Positions 1 through 5,407 of a DNA stretch of 8,083 bases are shown piece after piece. The stretch is taken from positions 1-8,083 of the forward strand of contig JACRKM010000032.1 in NCBI GenBank assembly GCA_016219765.1. Reading direction: 5' to 3'. This DNA is from Candidatus Woesearchaeota archaeon (GTDB taxonomy: Archaea > Nanobdellota > Nanobdellia > Woesearchaeales > UBA11576). Numbering within the stretch: the stretch's first letter is position 1; every line of letters starts with the position of its first letter. The translations under genes were made by a program, and so were the position numbers. Under the pieces are notes generated by a model. That model was not told the origin of the DNA. It saw nothing but the letters and a program-made list of their open reading frames with translations, and made no database searches.

Positions 1-294
1 AAGGAGCAAGATGAATTCAAGCATGTGATGACGGGTGCGAAGACGCAGGAGCATGTCAAAGACCCTGAACTTGCCGCGATGGAGCTGATAGGCAAACTGG
101 GCGGACAAATCGAGGATCATTACGGCATCACGCGAGGCCATGATGAGGAGACTGCGCTTGAAGACATCGCCCGAAAGATGAACAAGCTGCGAAAAGGCGG
201 CAAGCCCGACATGCATGCTGCTGCAAGGATTGTTCTATACGATTGGCAGAAGGGAAAGATCAAACCAGCTCACAAGCCACATAAAGAAGAGTGA
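1..294 (+). CDS. C-terminal part of a YlqF/NOG-type circularly permuted GTPase (5' end outside window)
   Basis: The frame is open from the first base to the TGA at 292-294 (97 codons), so the GTG at codon 9 is an internal valine and not a start. What is visible is the helical C-terminal domain only. It reads KDPELAAMELIGKLG, then a tyrosine (DHYGI), then TALEDIARKMNKLRKGGKPD, then AARIVLYDWQKGKI and a short basic tail. This pattern of an ALE-hAR segment, GG-PD, AAR and DWQ-GKI is typical of the tail of the YlqF/RbgA/NOG2 GTPases, which act in large ribosomal subunit assembly. The G motifs (G4-G5-G1-G2-G3 order) would lie upstream and cannot be checked here. The family call rests on tail similarity recalled from memory. 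Another ribosome-assembly GTPase of the same superfamily is possible. Confidence 0.68.
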   Translation, partial: KEQDEFKHVMTGAKTQEHVKDPELAAMELIGKLGGQIEDHYGITRGHDEETALEDIARKMNKLRKGGKPDMHAAARIVLYDWQKGKIKPAHKPHKEE

Positions 295-335
295 CCGCGT
301 AAAAAATTCGTGAATTCTCGCGTCGGAGACACAAC

Positions 336-343
336 TTATATAA
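336..343 (+). promoter_or_regulatory. TATA box for the 368 gene (leaderless type)
   Basis: TTATATAA begins 32 bases before the ATG at 368, with a purine-rich stretch (GGAGACAC) just upstream where a BRE would sit. Archaeal transcription starts about 25 bases after the centre of the TATA box, so the mRNA should begin at or a few bases before the ATG. No Shine-Dalgarno sequence is visible, which fits a leaderless message. The ABC ATPase gene has nearly the same geometry. Confidence 0.7.
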
Positions 344-367
344 AACAAATCGGCTGTTATCGCACGC

Positions 368-1147
368 ATGTCTGAAATTGTCAAAACACTGACGCTGGCA
401 GCAATTCTTATGGTCGCAGATGTAGAAGGTCTGCCAATCAAAAAACTCGCTCATCAGAAAGTGCAGTTGCCTGCAGATCTGCACCAGACATACAATTATT
501 CTATTGAAGTAGGAATCTTCTCATCTGATGGACGCCAATATCTGGATGCAAGCTCTTCAAAGATCCAGAGTGAGTTCCAGATCGACGAGAAAGGCCCGAT
601 TTCAAAATTGAACATTCTATCTACAAATGTGTACGATAGTTCTTCAAATGGCGTCGGGCTGTCGTTGTATTATTTTGATGAGCAGAAAGGTGACGATCAG
701 GAAAGGATGAAGTATGTAAAGGATAATTTAGGACAAGTGTCGTCACACTGCTTCAAGAAGAAAGGGCAAGATATATCGCAGGATGGACCTTGTCCTTCAA
801 TACCGAACTTCGATTATCCTGATCTTTTTGCAGCGCTTGGAGCGCTCGCATACACATCCGCGCTTGAGAACCAGATAGAGGTGGATGCAGTATACCGCGA
901 CAAAAGTGCGACGCTTCACCTAGTATACAAGAACGAAAAGGATGTCAGCGGCGAGAAGACGTGGCGCTATGATGCAGACGATCTCCATCAACTCTTTCAC
1001 GGCAAGGCAAAGTTGACGATCTACGTGCGGCAAAGTTTCCCCCACCTGCTGCAGCGGCTTGAGATCACCGATGTATACCCGTTCGCTCTTGTAGCAAAGC
1101 TCAGGAGTTCGTGTGCGCGTGCTGGAGAAGAACACGCGTGCAAATAG
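368..1147 (+). CDS. Unrecognised 259-residue protein, possibly exported, four cysteines
   Basis: I do not recognise this protein. The ATG at 368 is favoured because a TATA box lies 32 bases upstream, as expected for a leaderless mRNA. Residues 7-17 (TLTLAAILMVA) are hydrophobic with a lysine at 6, which could be a weak signal peptide or short anchor. However, the following residues (DVEG) do not give a convincing cleavage site. The rest is mostly soluble and looks rich in beta strands and turns, with repeated Ser/Asp/Tyr-containing segments. There are four cysteines (C128, C142, C249, C258). The last two bracket SSCARAGEEHACK at the C-terminus, so two disulfides or a metal site are possible. 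One N-glycosylation sequon occurs (N43-Y-S). It stands alone between the GTPase and a convergent gene. The coding call is firm on length and promoter; the function is unknown. Confidence 0.8.
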   Translation: MSEIVKTLTLAAILMVADVEGLPIKKLAHQKVQLPADLHQTYNYSIEVGIFSSDGRQYLDASSSKIQSEFQIDEKGPISKLNILSTNVYDSSSNGVGLSLYYFDEQKGDDQERMKYVKDNLGQVSSHCFKKKGQDISQDGPCPSIPNFDYPDLFAALGALAYTSALENQIEVDAVYRDKSATLHLVYKNEKDVSGEKTWRYDADDLHQLFHGKAKLTIYVRQSFPHLLQRLEITDVYPFALVAKLRSSCARAGEEHACK

Positions 1148-1179
1148 GGATCTCTTAGAAAACAGGAGAGTCAAAAGTT

Positions 1180-1189
1180 CTTATTTTTT
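1180..1189 (+). terminator. T-rich termination signal after the 368 gene
   Basis: TCTTATTTTTTG lies about 33 bases after the stop codon at 1147, with a T6 run at its core. Archaeal RNA polymerase terminates at T-rich tracts on the non-template strand without needing a hairpin. No strong stem precedes it. Confidence 0.45.
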
Positions 1190-1277
1190 GCTATGTTCCA
1201 TAGAGAGTTGAAATAAAGTGTGGAGTTTGGGCTCGTTAGTTTCTGTAGTCAAGATGTAATAATTTTGTGGTATTGCA

Positions 1278-1285
1278 TTATATAT
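1278..1285 (+). promoter_or_regulatory. TATA box inside the convergent gap, 29 bases before a small ORF
   Basis: TTATATAT starts 29 bases before the ATG at 1307, close to the 31-32 base spacing seen for the two clearest leaderless genes in this window (368 and 4649). The region is AT-rich, so a chance match is possible. The spacing to an ATG with an open frame is what makes it worth recording. Confidence 0.4.
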
Positions 1286-1306
1286 CTTGTATCCTGAATC
1301 TACCGT

Positions 1307-1381
1307 ATGGATAATAAAGTTTTGCAGGGATTCAAGAGAGATTTTCTTGTTATCAAGAATTTAGGAATAGAATTATTATAG
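1307..1381 (+). CDS. Candidate leaderless 24-residue microprotein
   Basis: ATG at 1307 opens a 24-codon frame ending at TAG 1379-1381. The peptide starts MDNKVLQGFKRDFLVIK and ends NLGIELL. It alternates basic and hydrophobic residues in a way that could form one amphipathic helix. A TATA box at 1278-1285 is at the right distance for a leaderless transcript starting at the ATG. An inverted repeat (TTCTTG 1344-1349, CAAGAA 1354-1359) lies inside the frame and could instead belong to an RNA or terminator. I recognise no family. Alternatives are the surviving start of a decayed gene, or a chance short frame in AT-rich DNA. Confidence 0.3.
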   Translation: MDNKVLQGFKRDFLVIKNLGIELL

Positions 1382-1405
1382 AAAACGGTTTTGTTCGGAA
1401 GTGTT

Positions 1406-3076
1406 CTAGTTGGTATATTTAGCTGGCTGCCGAAGGATTTTATTTATCACATTTGCATTGATGCTCTTCTCTATATCATACTTTCCTTTTGATAAGAAGA
1501 ACGCTTCGCACATCTCGCCGCCAGCGCTGCCATGCGAGCCATAATGCTCTACAAACGAGACCGCGCGTTGACCGTCGTAATCGCCAAAGAGGATCAGGTC
1601 TCCGCAGTTTTTGATGGAGAGGAAGTACTTGAACTGATCGACGAGCAAATCCTCATCTCCATACATCTTGAGAAAGTTCCTGCCGGTCTTCTTGACCTTC
1701 CTGCCGATCACAACGCTTCCATCGCGGTGCAGGATGTGGATGTCTTTCCCTTCTCTGCCGATCACCAGCCCGATTGCTTTGCTTTTGAGCAGATTGAATA
1801 TGAGGTCTGGGTATTTTTTCTTGATCTCTGAAAGGTTCATCGTTTTCGTAGTTGTATTGAAGTACACATGAGCAAGGCAGGAGGACGTTTCAACAAAGAT
1901 TTTCTCTTTGTTGCCCCACTTGAAATCCGTTCTTTCCTGTTTGATGATGCGCGAGTACCATCGCATGAATCCTGTTGCAACCCAGCGCAGGGGTGCTGAG
2001 AGTGTTTGTACAACTCCTGCCGCTTTATTGAATGCCGCCCTGGTGAGGGACAGCCTTCCTTCGTACATGCTTGCAAACGCCTCGGCGTCGATTTGAGTCG
2101 CCATCCGTAAATACGCATCGATCTCCACGCCTTCGATCTTGCGAAACGGAACTGAATCGACTTGCCCGTGGTCGGAAAGGATGTAGAATTCATACTGTCC
2201 TTTTGTGCGCTCATATATGCGTTTGATTCGCCGATCGATTGCCCGCAATGCAACATACACGCTGTGTGTTTTTGGGCCGCGCTTGTGCGTCAGGTCATCA
2301 TAACCGTTGAAATTTACATAGATGCGTGGAACGCCGCGCTTAATGTCTACTATGGTGCCGATCGTGATGAGCTCTTGGAAAATCGCGCCCATGAAAACTC
2401 TGCGCAATGGAAAGCTGAAGCCGAAATGCGCATGTTTCTTGCCGAATACTGCCTTTAGTTTATAGTAAATTGATTCAAACACTTCAAGGAAGAACTCGGC
2501 AAATGTATAGTGCATGACACGAATCAAGGAGACAGGATTGAGAAGGAGGAATGCCCAGAGCGTTGTTTCTTTAATGCGGTGCAGGCGTTTTGTCTTCATG
2601 ATGGTGCTCATAGTAAGAATAGATCGTGTGGCTCCTCCGGAGAATTGATTGCAGTAGGATGACCCTCCATCGACAATTCCCTTATGTTTAGAAAAAAGCA
2701 TCTCTTCAAGCGCTTGAGTTGTTAAGGGATTTCCACAGCTGTATTGTTTCTTTTTCTTCTTGTCGACAAACCGAAAGCCGGGGATCGAGGAATTGTCCCC
2801 ATACATGATGCTTGCCTGGACGCTGGGGGTGGTGCTCGGAATGCCCACGTTGTATTTATTTAGATTGTATCTTTGATCATTGACAAGGCTTCGCATGAAG
2901 CGGCAGTAGCCCTTTTTCATGCAATGGGCAAGAACATTGTACGAAAGACCATCGATCTGGACCACGATGACGCGCTTGCCCGGAATCTTTTCATAACGTT
3001 CCAGCGCTAGCTTTCTAATAGTGTAGTCGTACTTCTTGTCTTCGAGCACGCGCATTGCCGCGGGTGGTGGGTTCAT
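1406..3076 (-). CDS. Alkaline-phosphatase-superfamily phosphodiesterase/nucleotide pyrophosphatase-like protein
   Basis: 556 residues from ATG 3076. A TTG at 3094 would add six residues, but it lies in a T-rich tract with no ribosome site; a weak GGA sits 6 bases before the ATG. The metal-hydrolase core of the type I phosphodiesterase group is visible in order: VVQIDGLSY (metal Asp42), GIPSTTPSVQA (nucleophile region, Thr82/83) followed by YGDNSSIPGFRF, a GGSSYCNQFSGGA motif (137-149), NGYDDLTHKRGP (Asp259/260 and His264), LSDHGQ (Asp302, His303) and HYGSHGSAGG (His515). These are the two-zinc-site residues of the superfamily, so the enzyme should be active on phosphodiester or phosphomonoester bonds; the substrate is unknown. 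Residues 172-200 are hydrophobic (AFLLLNPVSLIRV onward) and may touch a membrane. No signal peptide is evident, which is unusual for this superfamily. It follows the histone gene on the same strand, 50 bases apart. Confidence 0.85.
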   Translation of the reverse strand: MNPPPAAMRVLEDKKYDYTIRKLALERYEKIPGKRVIVVQIDGLSYNVLAHCMKKGYCRFMRSLVNDQRYNLNKYNVGIPSTTPSVQASIMYGDNSSIPGFRFVDKKKKKQYSCGNPLTTQALEEMLFSKHKGIVDGGSSYCNQFSGGATRSILTMSTIMKTKRLHRIKETTLWAFLLLNPVSLIRVMHYTFAEFFLEVFESIYYKLKAVFGKKHAHFGFSFPLRRVFMGAIFQELITIGTIVDIKRGVPRIYVNFNGYDDLTHKRGPKTHSVYVALRAIDRRIKRIYERTKGQYEFYILSDHGQVDSVPFRKIEGVEIDAYLRMATQIDAEAFASMYEGRLSLTRAAFNKAAGVVQTLSAPLRWVATGFMRWYSRIIKQERTDFKWGNKEKIFVETSSCLAHVYFNTTTKTMNLSEIKKKYPDLIFNLLKSKAIGLVIGREGKDIHILHRDGSVVIGRKVKKTGRNFLKMYGDEDLLVDQFKYFLSIKNCGDLILFGDYDGQRAVSFVEHYGSHGSAGGEMCEAFFLSKGKYDIEKSINANVINKILRQPAKYTN

Positions 3077-3085
3077 GAGTCGTCC

Positions 3086-3103
3086 AAAAAGCAAAAAATA
3101 AAA
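3086..3103 (-). terminator. T-rich tract between histone and phosphodiesterase genes
   Basis: On the minus strand this reads TTTTATTTTTTGCTTTTT, starting about 24 bases after the histone stop. It is a good archaeal terminator for the histone mRNA. The slightly upstream TTTTATGGATTTTATT (about 3097-3112) could double as a weak TATA element for the phosphodiesterase gene, about 27 bases from its ATG. Either the two genes are read separately, or this tract attenuates read-through from the histone gene. Confidence 0.4.
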
Positions 3104-3126
3104 TCCATAAAAGAAGTCGTTAACAA

Positions 3127-3345
3127 TTATTGTTTTGCAGAGAGTTTGATGTCCTCTTCCTGGACTGTCTTTCGTCCTGCATGTTTTGAGATGCGGGACG
3201 CTTGCTTTCCAATCTCTTCAGCAATCTCTTGTATCACTTCAGAAAATGCGATTTTTGCATCCTCGCTTACCCTCTGTGCTCCCGCATTCTTAAGGATGCG
3301 CTCAGCAATAGCTAATGGTATGACGTGTTCTCGTTTTTGTGGCAT
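3127..3345 (-). CDS. Archaeal histone (HMf-like, single histone fold)
   Basis: 72 residues with one histone fold. Helix 1 and loop 1 are seen in PLAIAERILKNAGAQRVSEDAK, the long helix 2 in IAFSEVIQEIAEEIGKQASRISKHAG, and loop 2 plus helix 3 in RKTVQEEDIKLSAKQ. The RVS loop and the HAGRKT element are the DNA-contacting signatures of archaeal histones such as HMfB. The protein should dimerise and wrap DNA, and may stack into longer chromatin fibres. It has about eight basic/polar residues (MPQKREHV) before helix 1 and a short C-terminus, within the normal size range. ATG 3345 is preceded on the minus strand by AGGGGGGATC, which can pair with the 3' end of 16S rRNA over much of its length. A high level of expression would be normal for this family. 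Confidence 0.95.
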   Translation of the reverse strand: MPQKREHVIPLAIAERILKNAGAQRVSEDAKIAFSEVIQEIAEEIGKQASRISKHAGRKTVQEEDIKLSAKQ

Positions 3346-3348
3346 GGT

Positions 3349-3358
3349 GATCCCCCCT
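3349..3358 (-). promoter_or_regulatory. Ribosome binding site of the histone gene
   Basis: Minus-strand AGGGGGGATC ends 3 bases before the ATG. Aligned to the extended Shine-Dalgarno GGAGGTGATC, it can form about eight of ten pairs if one G-U wobble is allowed. This supports a leadered, strongly translated message, unlike the leaderless genes nearby. Confidence 0.6.
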
Positions 3359-3382
3359 GTTTATTGGTTTTGTTTATTGAAC

Positions 3383-3400
3383 ATTTATTTATTTGATATA
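3383..3400 (-). promoter_or_regulatory. Probable TATA region for the histone gene
   Basis: On the minus strand the sequence reads TATATCAAATAAATAAAT, ending 37 bases before the ATG. An element centred in the AAATAAATAAAT part would place the start of transcription near 3360, leaving a leader of about 15 bases that contains the ribosome binding site. The exact TATA octamer is uncertain because several overlap. Confidence 0.5.
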
Positions 3401-3513
3401 CGTTCTGCACTATTTATTTCCTTAGTAAGGCGTTATTAAGCACGCGCCCAGATGATACGCGATTATGCCTGCTCATCTCCAACTTTAGGGCTTTATGAGC
3501 AATAAAAGAGAAG

Positions 3514-3522
3514 CATATAAAA
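3514..3522 (+). promoter_or_regulatory. Extra TATA-like element with a purine-rich BRE
   Basis: CATATAAAA is preceded by AAAAGAGAAG, a good match to the purine-rich archaeal BRE plus TATA arrangement. Transcription would start near 3540, right at two T6 tracts. It may be an upstream MscS promoter, a promoter for an aborted or short RNA, or a chance match. Confidence 0.35.
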
Positions 3523-3540
3523 AATTTTCCCTCCAAAAGG

Positions 3541-3560
3541 TCTTTTTTGGTCTTTTTTGG
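3541..3560 (+). repeat. Tandem duplicate of TCTTTTTTGG
   Basis: Two exact head-to-tail copies of a 10-base unit (3541-3550 and 3551-3560), each with a T6 run. They are preceded by CCAAAAGG, so CCAAAA (3533-3538) can pair with TTTTGG in either copy. On the plus strand this resembles a double T-tract terminator; no plus-strand gene ends just upstream. Confidence 0.7.
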
Positions 3561-3607
3561 CTTTATCTTGCCAATTAAGCCGTCTAATAGCGATCCGATC
3601 CATAAAG

Positions 3608-3616
3608 TATTTAAAT
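3608..3616 (+). promoter_or_regulatory. TATA box for the MscS gene
   Basis: TATTTAAAT within AAAGTATTTAAATG is a classic archaeal TATA box. It predicts a start near 3636-3640 and a leader of about 45 bases that contains the ribosome site GAGG at 3675-3678. A second, weaker candidate is GTATTAAAA at 3634-3642. Confidence 0.6.
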
Positions 3617-3683
3617 GCGGCCGGTATTGATACGTATTAAAACAACGAGTACGCTGGCCTGTCTGGCTTAAAAAGAGGAAGCC

Positions 3684-4589
3684 ATGGAACTGTTGGAATT
3701 TTTACGAAGTCCGTCATGGATGAACATCCGCCAGTGGGTTCTCATTGTGCTGATCCTTCTCATCACATTTCTTACTGCGAGTCTTGTGAATCGGCTTATG
3801 CGCCAGTCGTTTGCACGTGTGGAGGGCGCTGCTGAAGCAGTACAGGGAAGAAAGCGTTTCGCGTTCTTGCGCCGCATCGTGATCGCGATCATATATCTGT
3901 TCGGAGTATCATTTGCTATTCTTTATGTCCCCCAACTTAGGGCAGTTTCATTATCGCTATTTGCTGGAGCGGGAGTTCTAGCGCTCATCTTGGGTTTTGC
4001 AGCTCAGAAAGCATTTGGCAATGTGATTTCTGGTGTCTTTATTTCTGTCTCAAAGCCGTTTCGCATTGGCGACAGGATCATGATTGATCAGAATTTTGGG
4101 ACTGTTGAGGACCTGACGCTGCGTCAGACAGTCATCCGAACGCCGACAAACGACAGGCTCGTCATCCCAAATTCAAAGATGGATGAAGCTTCGATCCATA
4201 ACTTTTCGCTGAATGCAGAGCAGGTGCTTTCAACGTTTGATATCGGCATCAGTTATGACTCTGATATTGACCGTGCACGCAGGATTATCGAAGATGAAAT
4301 CATTAAGCACCCAAAATTTATTTTCGGAGCAGAGGATTCCGAATATTTGAATAGTGCTGAGCGGGCAAAGGTTCGCGTGGTGAACCTGGGAGATTTTTCT
4401 GTTGTTCTTCGCGGTTATTTTTGGGCTGAGAACAAGTCTATAGCATTCATGATGAACTGCGATATTCTTGAAGCGATCAAGAAGCGTTTTGATAAAGAAA
4501 GAATTGAGATTCCGTACCCGCATCGGACGATCGTTTACCAAAAGGATTTAGATGCGAAGATGCGGCGTGTTAGACGCAAAAGAGCATAG
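3684..4589 (+). CDS. mscS: MscS-family small-conductance mechanosensitive channel
   Basis: 301 residues, about the length of the minimal MscS core. Three membrane segments are visible: TM1 at about 17-36, TM2 at 62-82 and TM3 at 88-123. TM3 carries the small-residue pore helix (FAGAGVLALILGFAAQKAFGN) and the sharp bend into VISGVFI. The beta domain follows with PFRIGDRI (125-132), the turn before VEDLTLRQTVIRTP and RLVIPNSKM (158-166). The C-terminal alpha/beta domain ends in RFDKERIEIPYPHRTIV, the usual end of the family, plus a basic tail (KMRRVRRKRA). The heptamer opens under membrane tension to release solutes during hypo-osmotic shock. ATG 3684 has GAGG 5 bases upstream. The exporter gene follows 59 bases later in the same direction, but with its own TATA box. 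Confidence 0.93.
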   Translation: MELLEFLRSPSWMNIRQWVLIVLILLITFLTASLVNRLMRQSFARVEGAAEAVQGRKRFAFLRRIVIAIIYLFGVSFAILYVPQLRAVSLSLFAGAGVLALILGFAAQKAFGNVISGVFISVSKPFRIGDRIMIDQNFGTVEDLTLRQTVIRTPTNDRLVIPNSKMDEASIHNFSLNAEQVLSTFDIGISYDSDIDRARRIIEDEIIKHPKFIFGAEDSEYLNSAERAKVRVVNLGDFSVVLRGYFWAENKSIAFMMNCDILEAIKKRFDKERIEIPYPHRTIVYQKDLDAKMRRVRRKRA

Positions 4590-4617
4590 CGGCGACACGA
4601 GCCCACGCGCAGGAATA

Positions 4618-4625
4618 TTTATATA
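4618..4625 (+). promoter_or_regulatory. TATA box for the ABC exporter operon (leaderless type)
   Basis: TTTATATA, preceded by AGGAATA, begins 31 bases before ATG 4649. The predicted transcription start falls on or next to the ATG, and no Shine-Dalgarno is present, so the ATPase is probably read from a leaderless mRNA. The box sits only 28 bases after the MscS stop codon, so the exporter can be expressed independently of MscS. Confidence 0.7.
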
Positions 4626-4648
4626 CGTTCTTCCACAAAAACCGTTGC

Positions 4649-5383
4649 ATGAGCGAAAAAGAGGGCATCCTTGAGGTTTCTGGCATCACTAAACTGTATG
4701 GTGCATTTTCTGCCCTTTCTGGCGTAACATTTGAGCTTCACCCCGGAGAGCTTGTCGCACTTCTTGGCCCTAATGGATGTGGAAAATCAACACTGATCAA
4801 AGTGATCGTTGGTTTTGAGTTTGAATCGTCCGGCAAGATCACGTACGACGGCAAGGAATGGAAGGGCAAGGCAGAGCGCGTCAAGTATGTTGGTTGGGCG
4901 CCGCAAGATGACTCGTTCTATGGAAACTTAACGTTGTTTGAAAACCTTGTCTACTTCGGAGCGCTTTACGAAATACCCTGGGGGCAGGCAAAGCGGCGCG
5001 CAGAGGAACTCTTGAAAATGCTTAAGCTCGATCACAAACGTAATGAGATCTCCAAGACATTATCCGGAGGCATGAAGCGCAGGTTGAACATGGCCGTAGC
5101 ACTGATGCACGATCCAAAGATACTCATCCTCGACGAGCCGGAAGCCGGCGTAGATCCGGTAAGCCGCGTCACACTGTGGGAGGTTGTAGAGGAAGTCAAG
5201 AAGAAAGGCACGACTATCCTGCTCGTTACGCACAACCTGATAGAGACCGAGCATTTAAGCGACCGGTTCGTGATTATGAAAGCTGGCACCGTCATTTTTG
5301 AAGATACTCCAAAAAGACTGCGTTCACAGTATCGTGTGAAGAATATTGAGGATGCGTTCAAGAAATATGTTGAAGAGCACTAG
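4649..5383 (+). CDS. ABC transporter ATPase subunit (ABC-2 exporter type)
   Basis: 244 residues, a single nucleotide-binding domain with all core motifs: Walker A GPNGCGKST (40-48), Q-loop Gln86, signature LSGGM (138-142), Walker B ILILDE (158-163), D-loop GVDP (167-170) and switch His195 in VTHN. It therefore should bind and hydrolyse ATP as a dimer and power the membrane partner encoded 24 bases downstream. The glutamate after PEAG in DEPEAGVDP replaces the more usual T-S/T-G; this is a common variant and not a loss of function. The C-terminus (FKKYVEEH) is short, with no extra regulatory domain. The pairing with an ABC-2 permease points to export of a drug, lipid, polysaccharide or peptide; the substrate cannot be told from sequence. 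The start is set by the TATA box 31 bases upstream. Confidence 0.95.
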   Translation: MSEKEGILEVSGITKLYGAFSALSGVTFELHPGELVALLGPNGCGKSTLIKVIVGFEFESSGKITYDGKEWKGKAERVKYVGWAPQDDSFYGNLTLFENLVYFGALYEIPWGQAKRRAEELLKMLKLDHKRNEISKTLSGGMKRRLNMAVALMHDPKILILDEPEAGVDPVSRVTLWEVVEEVKKKGTTILLVTHNLIETEHLSDRFVIMKAGTVIFEDTPKRLRSQYRVKNIEDAFKKYVEEH

Positions 5384-5407
5384 GGCAGGAAGATAAGGGC
5401 AGAGAGC

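Larger units (their letters stand above)
1148..1405. other. Convergent intergenic gap (258 bases)
   Basis: AT-rich DNA between the ends of two converging genes. It holds the T-rich stop for the plus gene (1180-1189), the TATA box and 24-codon frame noted separately, and a 6-base-pair hairpin (1344-1359, loop TTAT). CAAGA at 1333-1337 could also pair with TCTTG at 1345-1349, giving two mutually exclusive stems. No tRNA or recognisable structured RNA is visible. Confidence 0.6.
3346..3683. other. Divergent regulatory region between histone and MscS genes (338 bases)
   Basis: This region has no gene I can support. It holds the histone promoter on the left and the MscS promoter on the right. In the middle are a 7-base inverted repeat (TGCTCAT 3470-3476, ATGAGCA 3495-3501, loop of 18), a TATA-like CATATAAAA at 3514-3522, and the tandem TCTTTTTTGG repeats at 3541-3560. 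The C/D-box motifs I looked for are incomplete (AGATGATA at 3450-3457 has no D-box partner). Confidence 0.6.

Noticed and set aside
25..294. GTG at 25 as the start of a small 89-residue protein
   Set aside because: The frame stays open to base 1 and the sequence matches the C-terminal domain of a longer GTPase, so the gene is cut by the window edge.
1532..1831. Open frame of 99 codons on the plus strand, and similar frames at 2162-2458 and 1908-2096
   Set aside because: They lie opposite the phosphodiesterase gene, whose catalytic motifs are all on the minus strand; their translations show no recognisable pattern.
3077..3094. TTG at 3094 as the phosphodiesterase start
   Set aside because: It falls inside the T-rich tract, has no ribosome site, and adds only six residues without a family feature. 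ATG 3076 is better.
3450..3457. AGATGATA as the C box of a C/D guide RNA
   Set aside because: It matches the consensus incompletely and no D box (CTGA) lies at a suitable distance.
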